This document shows, in pieces, positions 46,216 to 55,688 of a DNA stretch of 63,436 nt. Position numbers and translations under genes: made by a program. Source of the DNA: Alphaproteobacteria bacterium GM202ARS2 (lineage in GTDB: Bacteria; Pseudomonadota; Alphaproteobacteria; GM7ARS4); the NCBI GenBank assembly GCA_014323835.1, contig JACONH010000007.1, positions 1 through 63,436 of the forward strand. The letters are read 5' to 3'. The stretch's first letter is position 1; each line of letters begins with the position of its first letter. The notes beneath the pieces were generated by a model. It saw only the letters and a list, made by a program, of their open reading frames with translations. It was not told where the DNA came from and did no database searches.

Positions 46216-47268
46216 TTAGTGACGAGCAAAGTCCTCAGCCATAGCCTCTCGGTCTTCCTCGTTTTGTGGAATTAAGCCATGCTCGACCAGCAAGCCTTCG
46301 TCACCAATCATCTCATCGGAGATGAAGTACTCAACATAGTCTTTTAAGCCATCCACTTTATCGAGATGGGCCTTCTTGACGTAAAAGTAAAGGGGGCGAG
46401 AGATGGGCCAAGAGCCATCTTTGATGGACTCGAAGGTTGCTGTTTTGCCGTCAACAGTAGCGATACGCAGTTTGCCTTGGTTCAAGTAGTAGAAGTTGAA
46501 ACCGAAGACGCCGACAGAGCCAGGATCTTGGAGGATACGGCTTTGGGTCACTGTGTAGTCGCCATCGATATCGACAGAGCGTCCATCTTTACGCACTTTT
46601 TTGCACTGCTTTTTGAGTTTTCCGCCGCCTTGCTTCTTGAGGTAAGCTTCAACACTATCGGCAAACCCTTTACAGCCCGGCACCAATCCCTTTGATTCGA
46701 AAACATCGCGGGTGCCATGTTTGACGCCGGGGATGAAGGCGCGGATAAGCTCATTGGGCAAGCCTGAGCGGATTTGACTCCAGTGCGTATACGGGTTGTC
46801 CACAAGGGTTGTGCCATCTTTGCTAGGCACCTTTTCACCGAGTGCAAGGTAGATATCTCTTGAAGTCAGTCGATAGGTGGTGCTTCCTTTGGCACTGGCG
46901 AAGACAATTCCATCGAAGCCGATGACGATTTCAGCGAAATCCTTGACGCCGTTGTCGGCACATGCTTTGACTTCTTTGTCTTTGATGCGCCGCGAGGCGT
47001 TGGCGATATCGATGGTATCGAGGCCTGTCCCGGTGCAAAACAGCTTTAACCCTGCGGACGAGCCTCCCGACTCGACCACCGGCGTTTTATACTGGGGAAA
47101 GCGGCGACGGAACTCTTCTGCCACGACAATGGCAAACGGCAGAACCGTCGATGAACCCGCAATGCTGATGTGGCTACGCTCTGCTGCTGAGGCGGGTGCC
47201 ACAGGCACAACCGCCAAAAAGCAGACGCAAGTCAACGTTGCTACACATATTGAGGTCATGTGTTTCAT
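46216..47268 (-). CDS. pstS: Phosphate ABC transporter substrate-binding protein PstS
   Basis: 350 residues with a signal peptide (cleavage near APASA). The phosphate-binding signature is visible: SIAGSSTVLPFAIVVAEEF and VESGGSSAGLKLFCTG, plus IDIANASRRIKDKE. ATG at 47268 has AGGAG nine bases upstream; an ATG at 47277 abuts that site. It follows the third porin by 28 bases on the same strand, so outer-membrane channel and periplasmic receptor seem co-transcribed. Genes for the membrane permease (pstC, pstA, pstB) are not in the window. Confidence 0.9.
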   Translation of the reverse strand: MKHMTSICVATLTCVCFLAVVPVAPASAAERSHISIAGSSTVLPFAIVVAEEFRRRFPQYKTPVVESGGSSAGLKLFCTGTGLDTIDIANASRRIKDKEVKACADNGVKDFAEIVIGFDGIVFASAKGSTTYRLTSRDIYLALGEKVPSKDGTTLVDNPYTHWSQIRSGLPNELIRAFIPGVKHGTRDVFESKGLVPGCKGFADSVEAYLKKQGGGKLKKQCKKVRKDGRSVDIDGDYTVTQSRILQDPGSVGVFGFNFYYLNQGKLRIATVDGKTATFESIKDGSWPISRPLYFYVKKAHLDKVDGLKDYVEYFISDEMIGDEGLLVEHGLIPQNEEDREAMAEDFARH

Positions 47269-47296
47269 TGTTCTCATCTCCTATGTGTGAGAAGGT

Positions 47297-48553
47297 TTAC
47301 CAATCGATGCCGAGACGCATCTGAAAGCCTTTCGGCTTTGTCTCGGTACCGTCGATATCACGCGTTGCGAAGGCATACTCGAAGCTCAACTGGACATGCG
47401 CGTGCATACGCCATAAAGCAGCGATAGACACGGCATTGACACTTCTGTCGATTTTATCACCGCCTCCCACTACTCTATCCGCCTCGAAGGCTGTGTTTTG
47501 ATAGCGCACAGCAAAACCAAGGGCACCGATGCCACCTTCTCCGAGAGGCTTCAGGGGCTTCACCCGTTTGAAGGCACCATCCTTATAGGCGTTTGCTTCA
47601 CCCGTAAGCCAAACCAACCCTTGAATATAGAAGGCTGTCATATCGACTTCATGGGCGGACACTTCCGCCGAAGACGACATCGTCCATAGTTCCCCTTGAA
47701 TACCGAGGGCCCCCCAACCAACGGCGACTTCGGGATTGAAGACATTAAAGCTCTCAAGACCTTGTCCTTTGACGCTGTAAATGTCCGTGCCGAGCACCGC
47801 CGAAGAAAACGGGCTGTGACCGTCAAAATCCTGTTGAGCCGGGTTGCCTTCCAGATTGGATGCGTTACGATAGCCAATACCCAAGTGGACATAGTTGCCT
47901 TTCTTGGCTTCCAACCATGGTGCATACGTCAAGCGAGTCACAAAACCGAACAGACTCTCTGTCCTGTTATCATCGTTCCTATAGTTATCGGTATGCAACG
48001 CCATGCCCCACGTCCACTGGCTCCCTTTGGTGAACAAACCGACTCCCATTTTGCGTCCGGGGATAGCAACATTGTCATCCGTAAGCGGACGCTCCGTGAA
48101 CGGATAAAAACGCGAGGAGGTCATCTCCGCCAAGCTGAACGGCATTTTGAACTGCCCAAGACGCAAATTGAGTGCCGACATCTTAATATTGAGATACATA
48201 TCCTTAATCGGCGTCGATGACGTAAAGTCATACCCGAACTTATAGCCAAGCACTTTGTTGACCTTCCCTTTCAAGGCAATACGCGTGCGTCTGTCGTTGG
48301 CAGAGGCACGTCCCGAATTAATCGGGTCCGTTAAGGCACCATCGCTATCGTCTCGGCTGAATGCCAGATAGTCGATGTGTATTCTTCCTGACAGTGCCAA
48401 GCTTGCGTCGCCGCATATGATGCCGATGCTTGCTTTCTCGTCAATCTTGCACGCGCCATCGGCAGCCAAAGTCGGCTGAGGAAGAAGCAGAACGGTGAGT
48501 AGAACAGTGCTGAGAAAAAGGGTGCACTTATCCCTTAAGCAAAAAAGAGTCAT
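47297..48553 (-). CDS. Outer-membrane porin (OprO/OprP-like), paralogue 3 without acidic segment
   Basis: 418 residues: signal peptide (cleavage near LAA), then directly the Cys pair CKIDEKASIGIIC and the barrel (LSGRIHIDYLAF, YKFGYDFTSSTPIKDMYLNIK, LRLGQFKMPFSLAEMTSS, RFYPFTERP), ending in Trp (LGIDW). The LGQFKMPFSLAE segment is the hallmark of phosphate-selective porins O/P. AGGAG lies six bases before the ATG. Upstream of pstS in an apparent two-gene operon, which supports a phosphate channel. Confidence 0.87.
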   Translation of the reverse strand: MTLFCLRDKCTLFLSTVLLTVLLLPQPTLAADGACKIDEKASIGIICGDASLALSGRIHIDYLAFSRDDSDGALTDPINSGRASANDRRTRIALKGKVNKVLGYKFGYDFTSSTPIKDMYLNIKMSALNLRLGQFKMPFSLAEMTSSRFYPFTERPLTDDNVAIPGRKMGVGLFTKGSQWTWGMALHTDNYRNDDNRTESLFGFVTRLTYAPWLEAKKGNYVHLGIGYRNASNLEGNPAQQDFDGHSPFSSAVLGTDIYSVKGQGLESFNVFNPEVAVGWGALGIQGELWTMSSSAEVSAHEVDMTAFYIQGLVWLTGEANAYKDGAFKRVKPLKPLGEGGIGALGFAVRYQNTAFEADRVVGGGDKIDRSVNAVSIAALWRMHAHVQLSFEYAFATRDIDGTETKPKGFQMRLGIDW

Positions 48554-48674
48554 CTTCGTCTCCTATATCTATAGTCCTTATTGCTTGAGTCGAGCTAGCC
48601 CTATAAGGAGACAAAAACGAAGGCAAGCTTTTTTTAACAAATATAGCTTAACCTCCTGATTCACACTTTTTCTT

Positions 48675-49322
48675 TTATGACTCTTGTTGAGCGTAGCGTT
48701 CTTCTTTCCATGGGTCGGCATGGTTATGGTAGCCGTTTTTTTCCCAGAAGCCGCGCTGGTCTTCGGTCATAAAGACGAGCTTACGTAGCCACTTGGCACT
48801 CTTCCACAGATACAGGTGCGGCACGAGCAGACGCACGGGGCCGCCATGCTCTCGAGTCAAGGACTTGCCCTCCCACTGAACAGCAAGCAAGCTGTCTTCT
48901 GCCTGCAACGCCTCTATGGGCAGATTGGTCGTATACGAGTCAAAGCTTTCAGCCATAACAAAGCGCGCTTCCGTCTTTGGCTCAACCCTATCGAGCAACA
49001 CCCGCGTCGGCAACCCGCGCCAGTGATTATCATAGCGCGACCACGTGGTTACACAGTGCATATCAGAAACACTATCGACGAGGGGCATGTCTTGTAGCTG
49101 CTGCCAGTCAAGAGTCTGCGGCTTTTTAATCGCCCCTTCAATCTGCAACTGCCATGCTTGCGTTGTAATGTCTGGCTGCACCCCCAGATCTAACACGGGC
49201 CACGTTGTTACGAGACGTTGTCCTGGCGGCAACCTCTCCTGCCCGGTTTCCTGCCCTGACAGGTGCTGCCCCTTCTCTGCCCATGCGCGCTTGGTGCGGA
49301 TAAGTTTATCTTTATTCGTCAT
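48675..49322 (-). CDS. Sulfite-oxidase-like molybdopterin oxidoreductase
   Basis: 215 residues matching the short sulfite-oxidase-like (YuiH-type) molybdenum-cofactor proteins: WPVLDLGVQPDITTQAWQLQIEGAI, the cofactor-ligating Cys in SDMHCVTTWSRYDNHWRGLP, GGPVRLLVPHLYLWKSAKWLRKL and the C-terminal GFWEKNGYHNHADPWKEERY. No signal peptide, so probably cytoplasmic. Substrate unknown. GAGGA lies eight bases before the ATG and the start overlaps the ArsC-like gene by 11 bases. Confidence 0.88.
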   Translation of the reverse strand: MTNKDKLIRTKRAWAEKGQHLSGQETGQERLPPGQRLVTTWPVLDLGVQPDITTQAWQLQIEGAIKKPQTLDWQQLQDMPLVDSVSDMHCVTTWSRYDNHWRGLPTRVLLDRVEPKTEARFVMAESFDSYTTNLPIEALQAEDSLLAVQWEGKSLTREHGGPVRLLVPHLYLWKSAKWLRKLVFMTEDQRGFWEKNGYHNHADPWKEERYAQQES

Positions 49323-49701
49323 CTTGTGCGTCCTCGATGAAGGCTTGCAGTTTGCCGATGTCTCGGGCGATGAGTCCTCGTTTGCCCACGAAAACCAGCG
49401 GTCGTTGCATCAATTGCGGATGGGCAGACAGAATATCAGCCATGCTTTTATTATCGAAGTGCTGTCCTTGTAGCCCGAGTTCCTTGTATACGTCACCGCC
49501 TACCCGCATAAAGTCCATCAAGGGCGTATCGATACGCTCGAAAAAGTCACCGAGTTGCTCGGCAGACAACGGCTTCTTTAGGTACTCGATGACGGTTACG
49601 TCATGCACCCCTGCTTCTTTGCCTTCGTTGCCTTGTAGCCATGCCAAAGCCGTGCGGCTATGTCCGCAGTTGGGATTGTGGTATATGGTAACCTGTGTCA
49701 T
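49312..49701 (-). CDS. ArsC-family (glutaredoxin-dependent arsenate reductase-like) protein
   Basis: 129 residues of thioredoxin-like fold. The N-terminal IYHNPNCGHSRTALAWL carries the single redox Cys12 of the family; the KKPLSAEQL, VGGDVYKELG and LMQRPLVFVGKRGLIAR segments align with ArsC. The RP near residue 105 is part of the arsenate/phosphate site. No other ars genes are near, so the true substrate is open. Co-transcribed with the sulfite-oxidase-like gene. Confidence 0.87.
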   Translation of the reverse strand: MTQVTIYHNPNCGHSRTALAWLQGNEGKEAGVHDVTVIEYLKKPLSAEQLGDFFERIDTPLMDFMRVGGDVYKELGLQGQHFDNKSMADILSAHPQLMQRPLVFVGKRGLIARDIGKLQAFIEDAQDDE

Positions 49702-49730
49702 AACGTCACCCTAACAAAGAGAGAGAGACA

Positions 49731-50390
49731 ATGCAATTTGCTTTGAATACGTACACCCTGAAGCCGAAGCAGCAAACCGATTCGCTGGTGATTTTGTTGC
49801 ATGGCTATGGTGCTGATGGTCAGGATATGCTCCCGATAATCAATCATTGGCAGGCGGATTTACCGCGGACGTTGTTTATTGTGCCTGATGCGCCATTTCC
49901 TTGTGAGGTCAATCCGTCGGGTAAGCAGTGGTTTAGTCTCCAGCCGTTTAATTTAGAGACCATCACGCAGCAAGCCAATCAACACAAAGGGTATATGGCT
50001 CAATTCATCGAGGATGCCCTCAGCCAAGCCCCCGATGGTGCTCATGTGCCATCCAGTCGGCTTATTCTTGCTGGCTTCTCGCAGGGCGGTATGTTCGCGC
50101 TGCACGTGGGTCTGACTCTGTCACAGCCCGTCGGTGGCATCATCGGCTATTCTTGTGCTCTTGCCAACCTCGAAGCAGAAGAGATACGCAACAAGCCACC
50201 CGTTCTTCTTGTCCATGGCGAACAAGACGACGTTGTGCCCTACCACTTGATGCAACAAAGTGCGGGGCGCCTGAAAGAAAACGGCATTGAAACAACAACC
50301 CTGAGCCGAGCCAACCTCGCCCACAGCATCGACCAGCAAGGGCTGACCGCCGGACGCAAATTTATCCAGCAATGCCTGCATACATCGTAA
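49731..50390 (+). CDS. Phospholipase/carboxylesterase family alpha/beta hydrolase
   Basis: 219 residues. Catalytic Ser in the nucleophile elbow GFSQGG, Asp in VHGEQDDVVPYHLM, His near the end in LAHSID; oxyanion region LLHGYGADGQDM. Typical of bacterial carboxylesterases related to acyl-protein thioesterases. GAGAGAGA stands before the ATG. The 3' end overlaps lptE by 19 bases. Confidence 0.9.
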   Translation: MQFALNTYTLKPKQQTDSLVILLHGYGADGQDMLPIINHWQADLPRTLFIVPDAPFPCEVNPSGKQWFSLQPFNLETITQQANQHKGYMAQFIEDALSQAPDGAHVPSSRLILAGFSQGGMFALHVGLTLSQPVGGIIGYSCALANLEAEEIRNKPPVLLVHGEQDDVVPYHLMQQSAGRLKENGIETTTLSRANLAHSIDQQGLTAGRKFIQQCLHTS

Positions 50391-50878
50391 CGTTGGCGGT
50401 TGCTCTGGTGCTGGCCGGCTGTGGATGGAAGCCTATCTACAGCAGTAGCAGTTCTCTATCGACTCATCGGTTGCTGGCTAGCATCGATATTCTTCCCATT
50501 CCCGAACGTGCGGGACAAATTCTGCGGGAAAACCTCGAAATCAATTTGACGCCCTATGGTAAAAATGCCGATAAACGCTATCGCCTTAAAGTGACGTTGG
50601 ACGAAGCCAATTCTCTTGCTGGTCTGCAGGGCGATGCCACCTACACGCGCACGCAGCTGACGGCAACGGCGCGCTTCCAGCTGACCGATACACAAAGAAA
50701 TAAAGTTATCTTGCGGGGACGGCGCATCGTGCATACCAACTTTGATTATCTCGAGTCACCGTATGCGCACATGATATCGGCTCGAGAGCACACCAAGCGT
50801 CTGATGAAGCGTCTCGCTGAGATGTTGACTATAAAGATTGTTGCTTTTTTGCAGCACTATCATGAGAAACATTCATGA
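50372..50878 (+). CDS. lptE: LPS-assembly lipoprotein LptE
   Basis: 168 residues. Short signal sequence with lipobox VLAGC (Cys17) followed by GWKPIYSSSSS, the hallmark of LptE (GFxPLY). It plugs the LptD barrel that inserts lipopolysaccharide in the outer membrane. Its stop overlaps the holA start as ATGA; lptE-holA is the normal alphaproteobacterial order, although leuS, usually upstream, is replaced by a hydrolase here. Confidence 0.88.
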   Translation: MPAYIVTLAVALVLAGCGWKPIYSSSSSLSTHRLLASIDILPIPERAGQILRENLEINLTPYGKNADKRYRLKVTLDEANSLAGLQGDATYTRTQLTATARFQLTDTQRNKVILRGRRIVHTNFDYLESPYAHMISAREHTKRLMKRLAEMLTIKIVAFLQHYHEKHS

Positions 50879-51888
50879 TTGTCCGCCCGTCTGCCTTCGA
50901 TTCATGGTTGCGTGAGCACGCGGCGACAGTGCGGGCTGTGATTATCTATGGGAGCAATCATGGTCTTATCCAGCACTATGCCCGTGCGCTGCAACGTCAC
51001 TATCTTGGTGCGGAGCATGCCGATGATGCCTTTCGCTTTGTGCCGATGGATGGGGCGACATTGAAGAATGCCGCCCACCAGCTGCTCGATGAGGTGCGTA
51101 GCCCCGCCCTCGATGGCACCAGTCGACTTATCTGGATTAAAAACGGCGGTGATTTCCTCACCAAACCCCTCGAGCAGCTGGCAGACATCGCCACAGATAA
51201 CGCCCTGATTATCACCTGCGAGCGTCTCGATAAGCGCTCGTCCCTACGGCGTTTAGCCGAGCGGACAAGCGACCTCGCTATTGTTGCTTGCTACGATGAA
51301 CAGCCTTCATCGCTGACCGCCTACATCGACACGGTCGTGCGCGAACACGGCAAAACCATTGACGCACAAGCCCGCAGCTTTCTGGTGCGAAGCCTCAACA
51401 GCGAACGCCTTGATGCCCGTAATCAGCTGGATAAGATTTTGCTTTACAGTGCCTTCGATGAATCTATCACTCTTGCCATGTGTGAGGCGTGCCTAACGTC
51501 CCATGATGCGGTCGCCATGAATCCGATTGCTTTTGCGGTTGCCTTAAAGGATAGGGCGACTCTTGGGGTTCTCCTCGACAAAGCACAAGAACAAGGCCTT
51601 GCCATGCCGTCGATTCTGCGCAGTGTCGCCTATCACTTTATGCGTCTGTACCAGTGCCTCGCGTGGATGCAAGACGGTGTGCCTCTCGCCCAGACCCTTT
51701 ACCGCTTGAAGCCACCGGTCTTTTTCCGCGATGAAGATGCCTTCAAAAAACAACTGACCCTGTGGTCTGTGGAAGGCGTCCATCGAGCCATCGCCCTGCT
51801 GACAGAAAGTGAAATAGTTAGTAAAAGCGGCGAGACAACAAGCCCGCTACAAGCCCATCGCCACCTTATGAGTCTGGCTACTCGTTAA
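50875..51888 (+). CDS. holA: DNA polymerase III subunit delta
   Basis: 337 residues of the clamp-loader delta family. Visible features are VIIYGSNHGLIQHYARAL in place of a Walker motif, the conserved LLDEVRSPALDGTSRLIWIKNGG region, LNSERLDARNQLDKILLY and the helical collar at the C-terminus. Delta opens the beta clamp during loading. Overlaps lptE by four bases and is convergent with the ACT-domain gene. Confidence 0.93.
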   Translation: MIVRPSAFDSWLREHAATVRAVIIYGSNHGLIQHYARALQRHYLGAEHADDAFRFVPMDGATLKNAAHQLLDEVRSPALDGTSRLIWIKNGGDFLTKPLEQLADIATDNALIITCERLDKRSSLRRLAERTSDLAIVACYDEQPSSLTAYIDTVVREHGKTIDAQARSFLVRSLNSERLDARNQLDKILLYSAFDESITLAMCEACLTSHDAVAMNPIAFAVALKDRATLGVLLDKAQEQGLAMPSILRSVAYHFMRLYQCLAWMQDGVPLAQTLYRLKPPVFFRDEDAFKKQLTLWSVEGVHRAIALLTESEIVSKSGETTSPLQAHRHLMSLATR

Positions 51889-51891
51889 GTG

Positions 51892-52422
51892 TTAAGCCGT
51901 TTCGTAACGCAAGCCCATCTCGTAGTCGCTCGCAAGTTTAGCCACAAGAGCCAAACAATCGGCAGAACGTTCTTTGCGTAACGCAACCGCAAAACGAGCA
52001 AAATACAAGTCGCCGCTACTGCCATGAAAGCGTTCGGCGTTCATCCGCACGATGATTGCCGAACATTCGTCCAAAACTTTAACCATATCACGAATGAATC
52101 CGCGCTTGTCTTTACCGGACAAGACAAAACGGTGCGTGATGCGATTAGAGGGGCCTCGTTCTGTTTTCAGGTGAAACGGTGCAACGGACATCTCGCCCTG
52201 TTTGACTGGCTCCAAAGCCGTCAACAGCCCCGACAATTGGTCAACGCTCAAGTCGTCAGGCATTTCATAGATGAAAGCCAGCTCTGCCCCCTGCCCCAAA
52301 GCAGCAAATGTTATATCATGTAGACTGCCGCCTTTGTCGTAGAGAACAGCGGTAATCGATGAAATCAGCCCTGCCCTATCTGGGCCCGTATAAGAGATTA
52401 AAACGTTTGTGTTGCTTGCCAT
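51892..52422 (-). CDS. Tandem ACT-domain protein, GcvR-like
   Basis: 176 residues with two ACT modules: residues about 5-80 (VLISYTGPDRAGLISSITAVLYDKGGSLHDI) and about 95-170 (HRFVLSGKDKRGFIRDMVKVLDECSAIIVRM). GcvR proteins of this layout modulate the glycine cleavage regulator; in alphaproteobacteria most are uncharacterised. No DNA-binding domain. Same strand as sucD, 26 bases downstream of it. Confidence 0.82.
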   Translation of the reverse strand: MASNTNVLISYTGPDRAGLISSITAVLYDKGGSLHDITFAALGQGAELAFIYEMPDDLSVDQLSGLLTALEPVKQGEMSVAPFHLKTERGPSNRITHRFVLSGKDKRGFIRDMVKVLDECSAIIVRMNAERFHGSSGDLYFARFAVALRKERSADCLALVAKLASDYEMGLRYETA

Positions 52423-52448
52423 AGAATGCGTCCTTTTATGGTGGGGTG

Positions 52449-53327
52449 TTAACGATTGAGCGACTCTTTCATGGCTCGCCCGATATCGATGATGGTTTCG
52501 GCAATGACGACTCCGGCAGAGCGTAGAGCCTCCTTTTTTGCTTGTGCGGTTTCATCTCCACTAGAGACAATAGCACCAGCATGTCCGAGTTTACGTCCTG
52601 GCGGCGCGGAAGCACCCGCAACAAAAGCGGCGACGGGTTTACCTTTTTTGCCCCTATCCTTGATGAGCTGGGCTGCTTCTATTTCGGCGGTGCCGCCGAT
52701 TTCACCGATGATAACGATACCATCAGTGTCATCATCGGCAAGAAACAACTCCAAAGCATCGATATAGTTGGTGCCATTGACGGGGTCGCCGCCGATGCCG
52801 ACAATCGTGGATTGTCCCATATCTGATGCCGACAGCTGGACGGCAGTCTCATAAGACAGAGTCCCTGAGCGAGAAATAACGCCAATACGCCCGGGCTTGC
52901 AAATATGCCCGGGAATGATGCCGATTTTACCGATGCCCGGGCTCAAAACCCCCGGGCAGTTCGGGCCCACGAGACGTGTTTTGCGTCCGCGCATATCGCG
53001 TTTGACTCGCTGCATATCCCGCACGGGCACGCCGTCGGTGATGCAGATAATCAGCTCAAGACCCGCTTCGACACCTTCGAGAATAGCGTCAGCGGCAAAA
53101 GGCGGCGGCACGAACACGCCGCTCGCCTGACACCCTGTGGCTTTGACGGCTTCGGCAACCGTGTTAAACACCGGCAGGTCGAGATGCTTTCTTCCGCCCT
53201 TGTCTGGGGTGACGCCGCCCACCAGCTTGGTGTTATAGGCTAAAGCCCGCTCAGAGTGGAACGTACCCTGAGCCCCGGTGAAACCTTGACAGATAACTTT
53301 TGTCTCTTTGGTCAGCAATATAGCCAT
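52449..53327 (-). CDS. sucD: Succinyl-CoA synthetase, alpha subunit
   Basis: 292 residues. CoA-binding [19 protein letters not shown], ligase motif [16 protein letters not shown] and phospho-His loop [14 protein letters not shown] are intact. The ATG at 53327, four bases after sucC, matches the family start; ten extra upstream codons are possible. Catalyses the substrate-level phosphorylation step of the TCA cycle with SucC. Confidence 0.96.
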   Translation of the reverse strand: MAILLTKETKVICQGFTGAQGTFHSERALAYNTKLVGGVTPDKGGRKHLDLPVFNTVAEAVKATGCQASGVFVPPPFAADAILEGVEAGLELIICITDGVPVRDMQRVKRDMRGRKTRLVGPNCPGVLSPGIGKIGIIPGHICKPGRIGVISRSGTLSYETAVQLSASDMGQSTIVGIGGDPVNGTNYIDALELFLADDDTDGIVIIGEIGGTAEIEAAQLIKDRGKKGKPVAAFVAGASAPPGRKLGHAGAIVSSGDETAQAKKEALRSAGVVIAETIIDIGRAMKESLNR

Positions 53328-53331
53328 GCCT

Positions 53332-54498
53332 CTAGCCCGCCTTGACTTGTTCGACAATAGTGCGGGCAGCTTCTTCCATGCCGCCCACGGGCGAAATCGG
53401 CAGACCCGAGTCCCGTAAAATTTTCTGTCCCTGCTCGACGTTGGTGCCTTCGAGACGGACGACTAAAGGCTTTTTTAAGCCGACTTCACGAGCTGCCTGC
53501 ACCAATCCTTCGGCAATATCGTTGCACCGCATCATGCCGCCAAAAATATTCAGCAATATGCCTCGCACATCCTCGTCGCGATAAATCAGCTTGAAAGCTG
53601 CCGCCACGCGCTGCGGCGTTGCGGCACCCGCCACATCCATGAAGTTGGCAGCTTCGCCGCCGAAATGCTTGATAATATCCATTGTCGCCATAGACAAGCC
53701 CGCACCATTGACCATCAAACCAATGTTGCCGTGCAACTTGACATAATTCAGGTCGTGACGAGACGCCTCCAGCTCGAGAGGATCCATCTCGTCATCGTCT
53801 CGCATTTCTTCCACCTGCCGTTGCCGATACAAGGCATTATCATCGAAGGTCGCCTTGCAATCTAACACGTAGACGTGCTCGTCTTCTGTGACAGCTAAGG
53901 GGTTGATTTCAACCATATAGGCATCGAGAGCACAGAATCCTTTGTAAATGCGTGTCATGACATCCTGCACGCGTCTGCCGACTCGCCCTGAGAGCCCCAT
54001 CGCATAGCACAAGCTACGCACATGATGAGGCTGCAGGTCACTACCGCTGTCGAGGCTGACTCGATGAATAAGGCTAGCATCTTTTGCTGCAACCTCTTCG
54101 ATATCCATGCCCCCTTCGCGGGAGGCTATAAGGTCATTACCGCCGGTCTGACGATTAACCAGAATACAGAAGTAGAATTCTTGGGCGATTTTACAGCCGG
54201 CCTCGATATAGACTCGGTTGACCTGTTTGCCTTCGGGCGGTGTTTGTGGCGTAATCAGACGCTTGTTGAACAAGGCATCGGCCCCTTCGATGACTTCGTT
54301 GAGAGAATGTGCTATTTTGACGCCGCCGGCTTTGCCGCGCCCGCCCGCATGAATCTGGGCTTTGAGAACAACCACGTCCTCATCGAGCCAGCGAGCAATA
54401 CGCTCGGCATCATGAATACTATACGCAACATCCCCCGCTAAAATGGGCACACCCAATTGACTGAGAAGTTGTTTGCCCTGATATTCGTGAATGTTCAT
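53332..54498 (-). CDS. sucC: Succinyl-CoA synthetase, beta subunit
   Basis: 388 residues, ATP-grasp N-terminal domain ([59 protein letters not shown]) and ligase C-terminal domain ([40 protein letters not shown]). The start at 54498 matches the family exactly; the frame extends 18 codons upstream without similarity. In the run mdh-sucC-sucD; sucAB is not here. Confidence 0.96.
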   Translation of the reverse strand: MNIHEYQGKQLLSQLGVPILAGDVAYSIHDAERIARWLDEDVVVLKAQIHAGGRGKAGGVKIAHSLNEVIEGADALFNKRLITPQTPPEGKQVNRVYIEAGCKIAQEFYFCILVNRQTGGNDLIASREGGMDIEEVAAKDASLIHRVSLDSGSDLQPHHVRSLCYAMGLSGRVGRRVQDVMTRIYKGFCALDAYMVEINPLAVTEDEHVYVLDCKATFDDNALYRQRQVEEMRDDDEMDPLELEASRHDLNYVKLHGNIGLMVNGAGLSMATMDIIKHFGGEAANFMDVAGAATPQRVAAAFKLIYRDEDVRGILLNIFGGMMRCNDIAEGLVQAAREVGLKKPLVVRLEGTNVEQGQKILRDSGLPISPVGGMEEAARTIVEQVKAG

Positions 54499-54602
54499 CT
54501 TGTAATTCCATAAAAAGCTGACCCCTGCCGTTTTTGGGCCCGATAGAGTCACACATCATCGCACGTTTCATAAACAAAAAGCAAGCACCCTATTCGGCAA
54601 TC

Positions 54603-55562
54603 CTATAACCCTGCCAAAATCTTTTTGGCAGCAGCGGTAATATCTTTGACGGCAGTAACCGATTGGTCGAATTGCTTTTTTTCTTGCTCGTTGAGCTCGA
54701 GGCTGACGATTTTTTCCACGCCCTCCTTTCCGATGATGACGGGCACGCCGGCGTAGATGTCTTTTATGCCATAGTCGCCCTGTAACCATGCCGCACAGGG
54801 CAACAGACGTTTTTCATCGAAGAGGTACGATTTAACCATCGACAAAGCAGAAACAGCGGGCGCATAAAATGCCGAGCCTGAACCCAACAAGGCAACAATT
54901 TCAGCACCCCCCTTGCGGGTGCGCTCGATGATGGCATCCACCTGTTTTTCTGTAATCATGCCCTCAGAGATGCACTGCGGCAACGGCACGCCGCTCACTG
55001 TTGTATAGCGCACCAACGGCACCATCGTATCGCCATGCCCGCCCATAACCATCGTTTGAATATCTTGATGAGACACACCAAGGGCTTCGCTCAAAAAATG
55101 ACAAAAACGAGCCGAATCAAGAACGCCAGCCATACCAACAACTTTGTGCGGCGGCAAACCGCTGACATGCTGCATAACCCACACCATCGCATCAAGAGGA
55201 TTAGTCACCATAACAACAAAAGCATCAGGCGCATGCTTTTTGATGTTCTCGCCAACCTGCTTGGTGATTTTTGTATTGACCTCAACGAGGTCGTCTCGAC
55301 TCATGCCCGGTTTGCGTGGCACGCCTGCAGTGACCACAATAGCATCGGCTCCTTCCAGCAAGCTATAGTCGTTGCCCGCCCGAATCGGCGAATCATAACC
55401 ACTCAGAGAACCCGCCTGCGACAAATCAAGAGCCTTGCCCTGTGCCACACCCTCGGCAATATCCACAACAGCAACCGCACCCCAGTTCTCTAAAGCAATC
55501 ATATGTGCCAATGTGCCGCCAATGTTACCCGCCCCCACCAAACCAATCTTGCGCTGTCTCAT
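54603..55562 (-). CDS. mdh: Malate dehydrogenase (LDH-like type)
   Basis: 319 residues. NAD-binding GAGNIGGTLAHMIAL, acidic residue in VVDIAEGVAQGKALDL, active-site loop TAGVPRKPGMSRDDL, substrate Arg in VTNPLDAMVWV and LDSARF, catalytic His in MGGHGDTMVPL. The ATG at 55562 has GGAGTTGA upstream and gives the expected N-terminus. Oxidises malate to oxaloacetate in the TCA cycle; first gene of the mdh-sucCD run, separated from sucC by 104 bases. Confidence 0.96.
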   Translation of the reverse strand: MRQRKIGLVGAGNIGGTLAHMIALENWGAVAVVDIAEGVAQGKALDLSQAGSLSGYDSPIRAGNDYSLLEGADAIVVTAGVPRKPGMSRDDLVEVNTKITKQVGENIKKHAPDAFVVMVTNPLDAMVWVMQHVSGLPPHKVVGMAGVLDSARFCHFLSEALGVSHQDIQTMVMGGHGDTMVPLVRYTTVSGVPLPQCISEGMITEKQVDAIIERTRKGGAEIVALLGSGSAFYAPAVSALSMVKSYLFDEKRLLPCAAWLQGDYGIKDIYAGVPVIIGKEGVEKIVSLELNEQEKKQFDQSVTAVKDITAAAKKILAGL

Positions 55563-55688
55563 GCTCAACTCCGTCAAAAAAAACACAGATGTCTATACGT
55601 TGTCGCCTACCCCGACACGTCAACATTTATCTTAACAACGCAAAAAAGACAATAGAACACCTACCGAGATTCTCTTCTGTATCATCGC

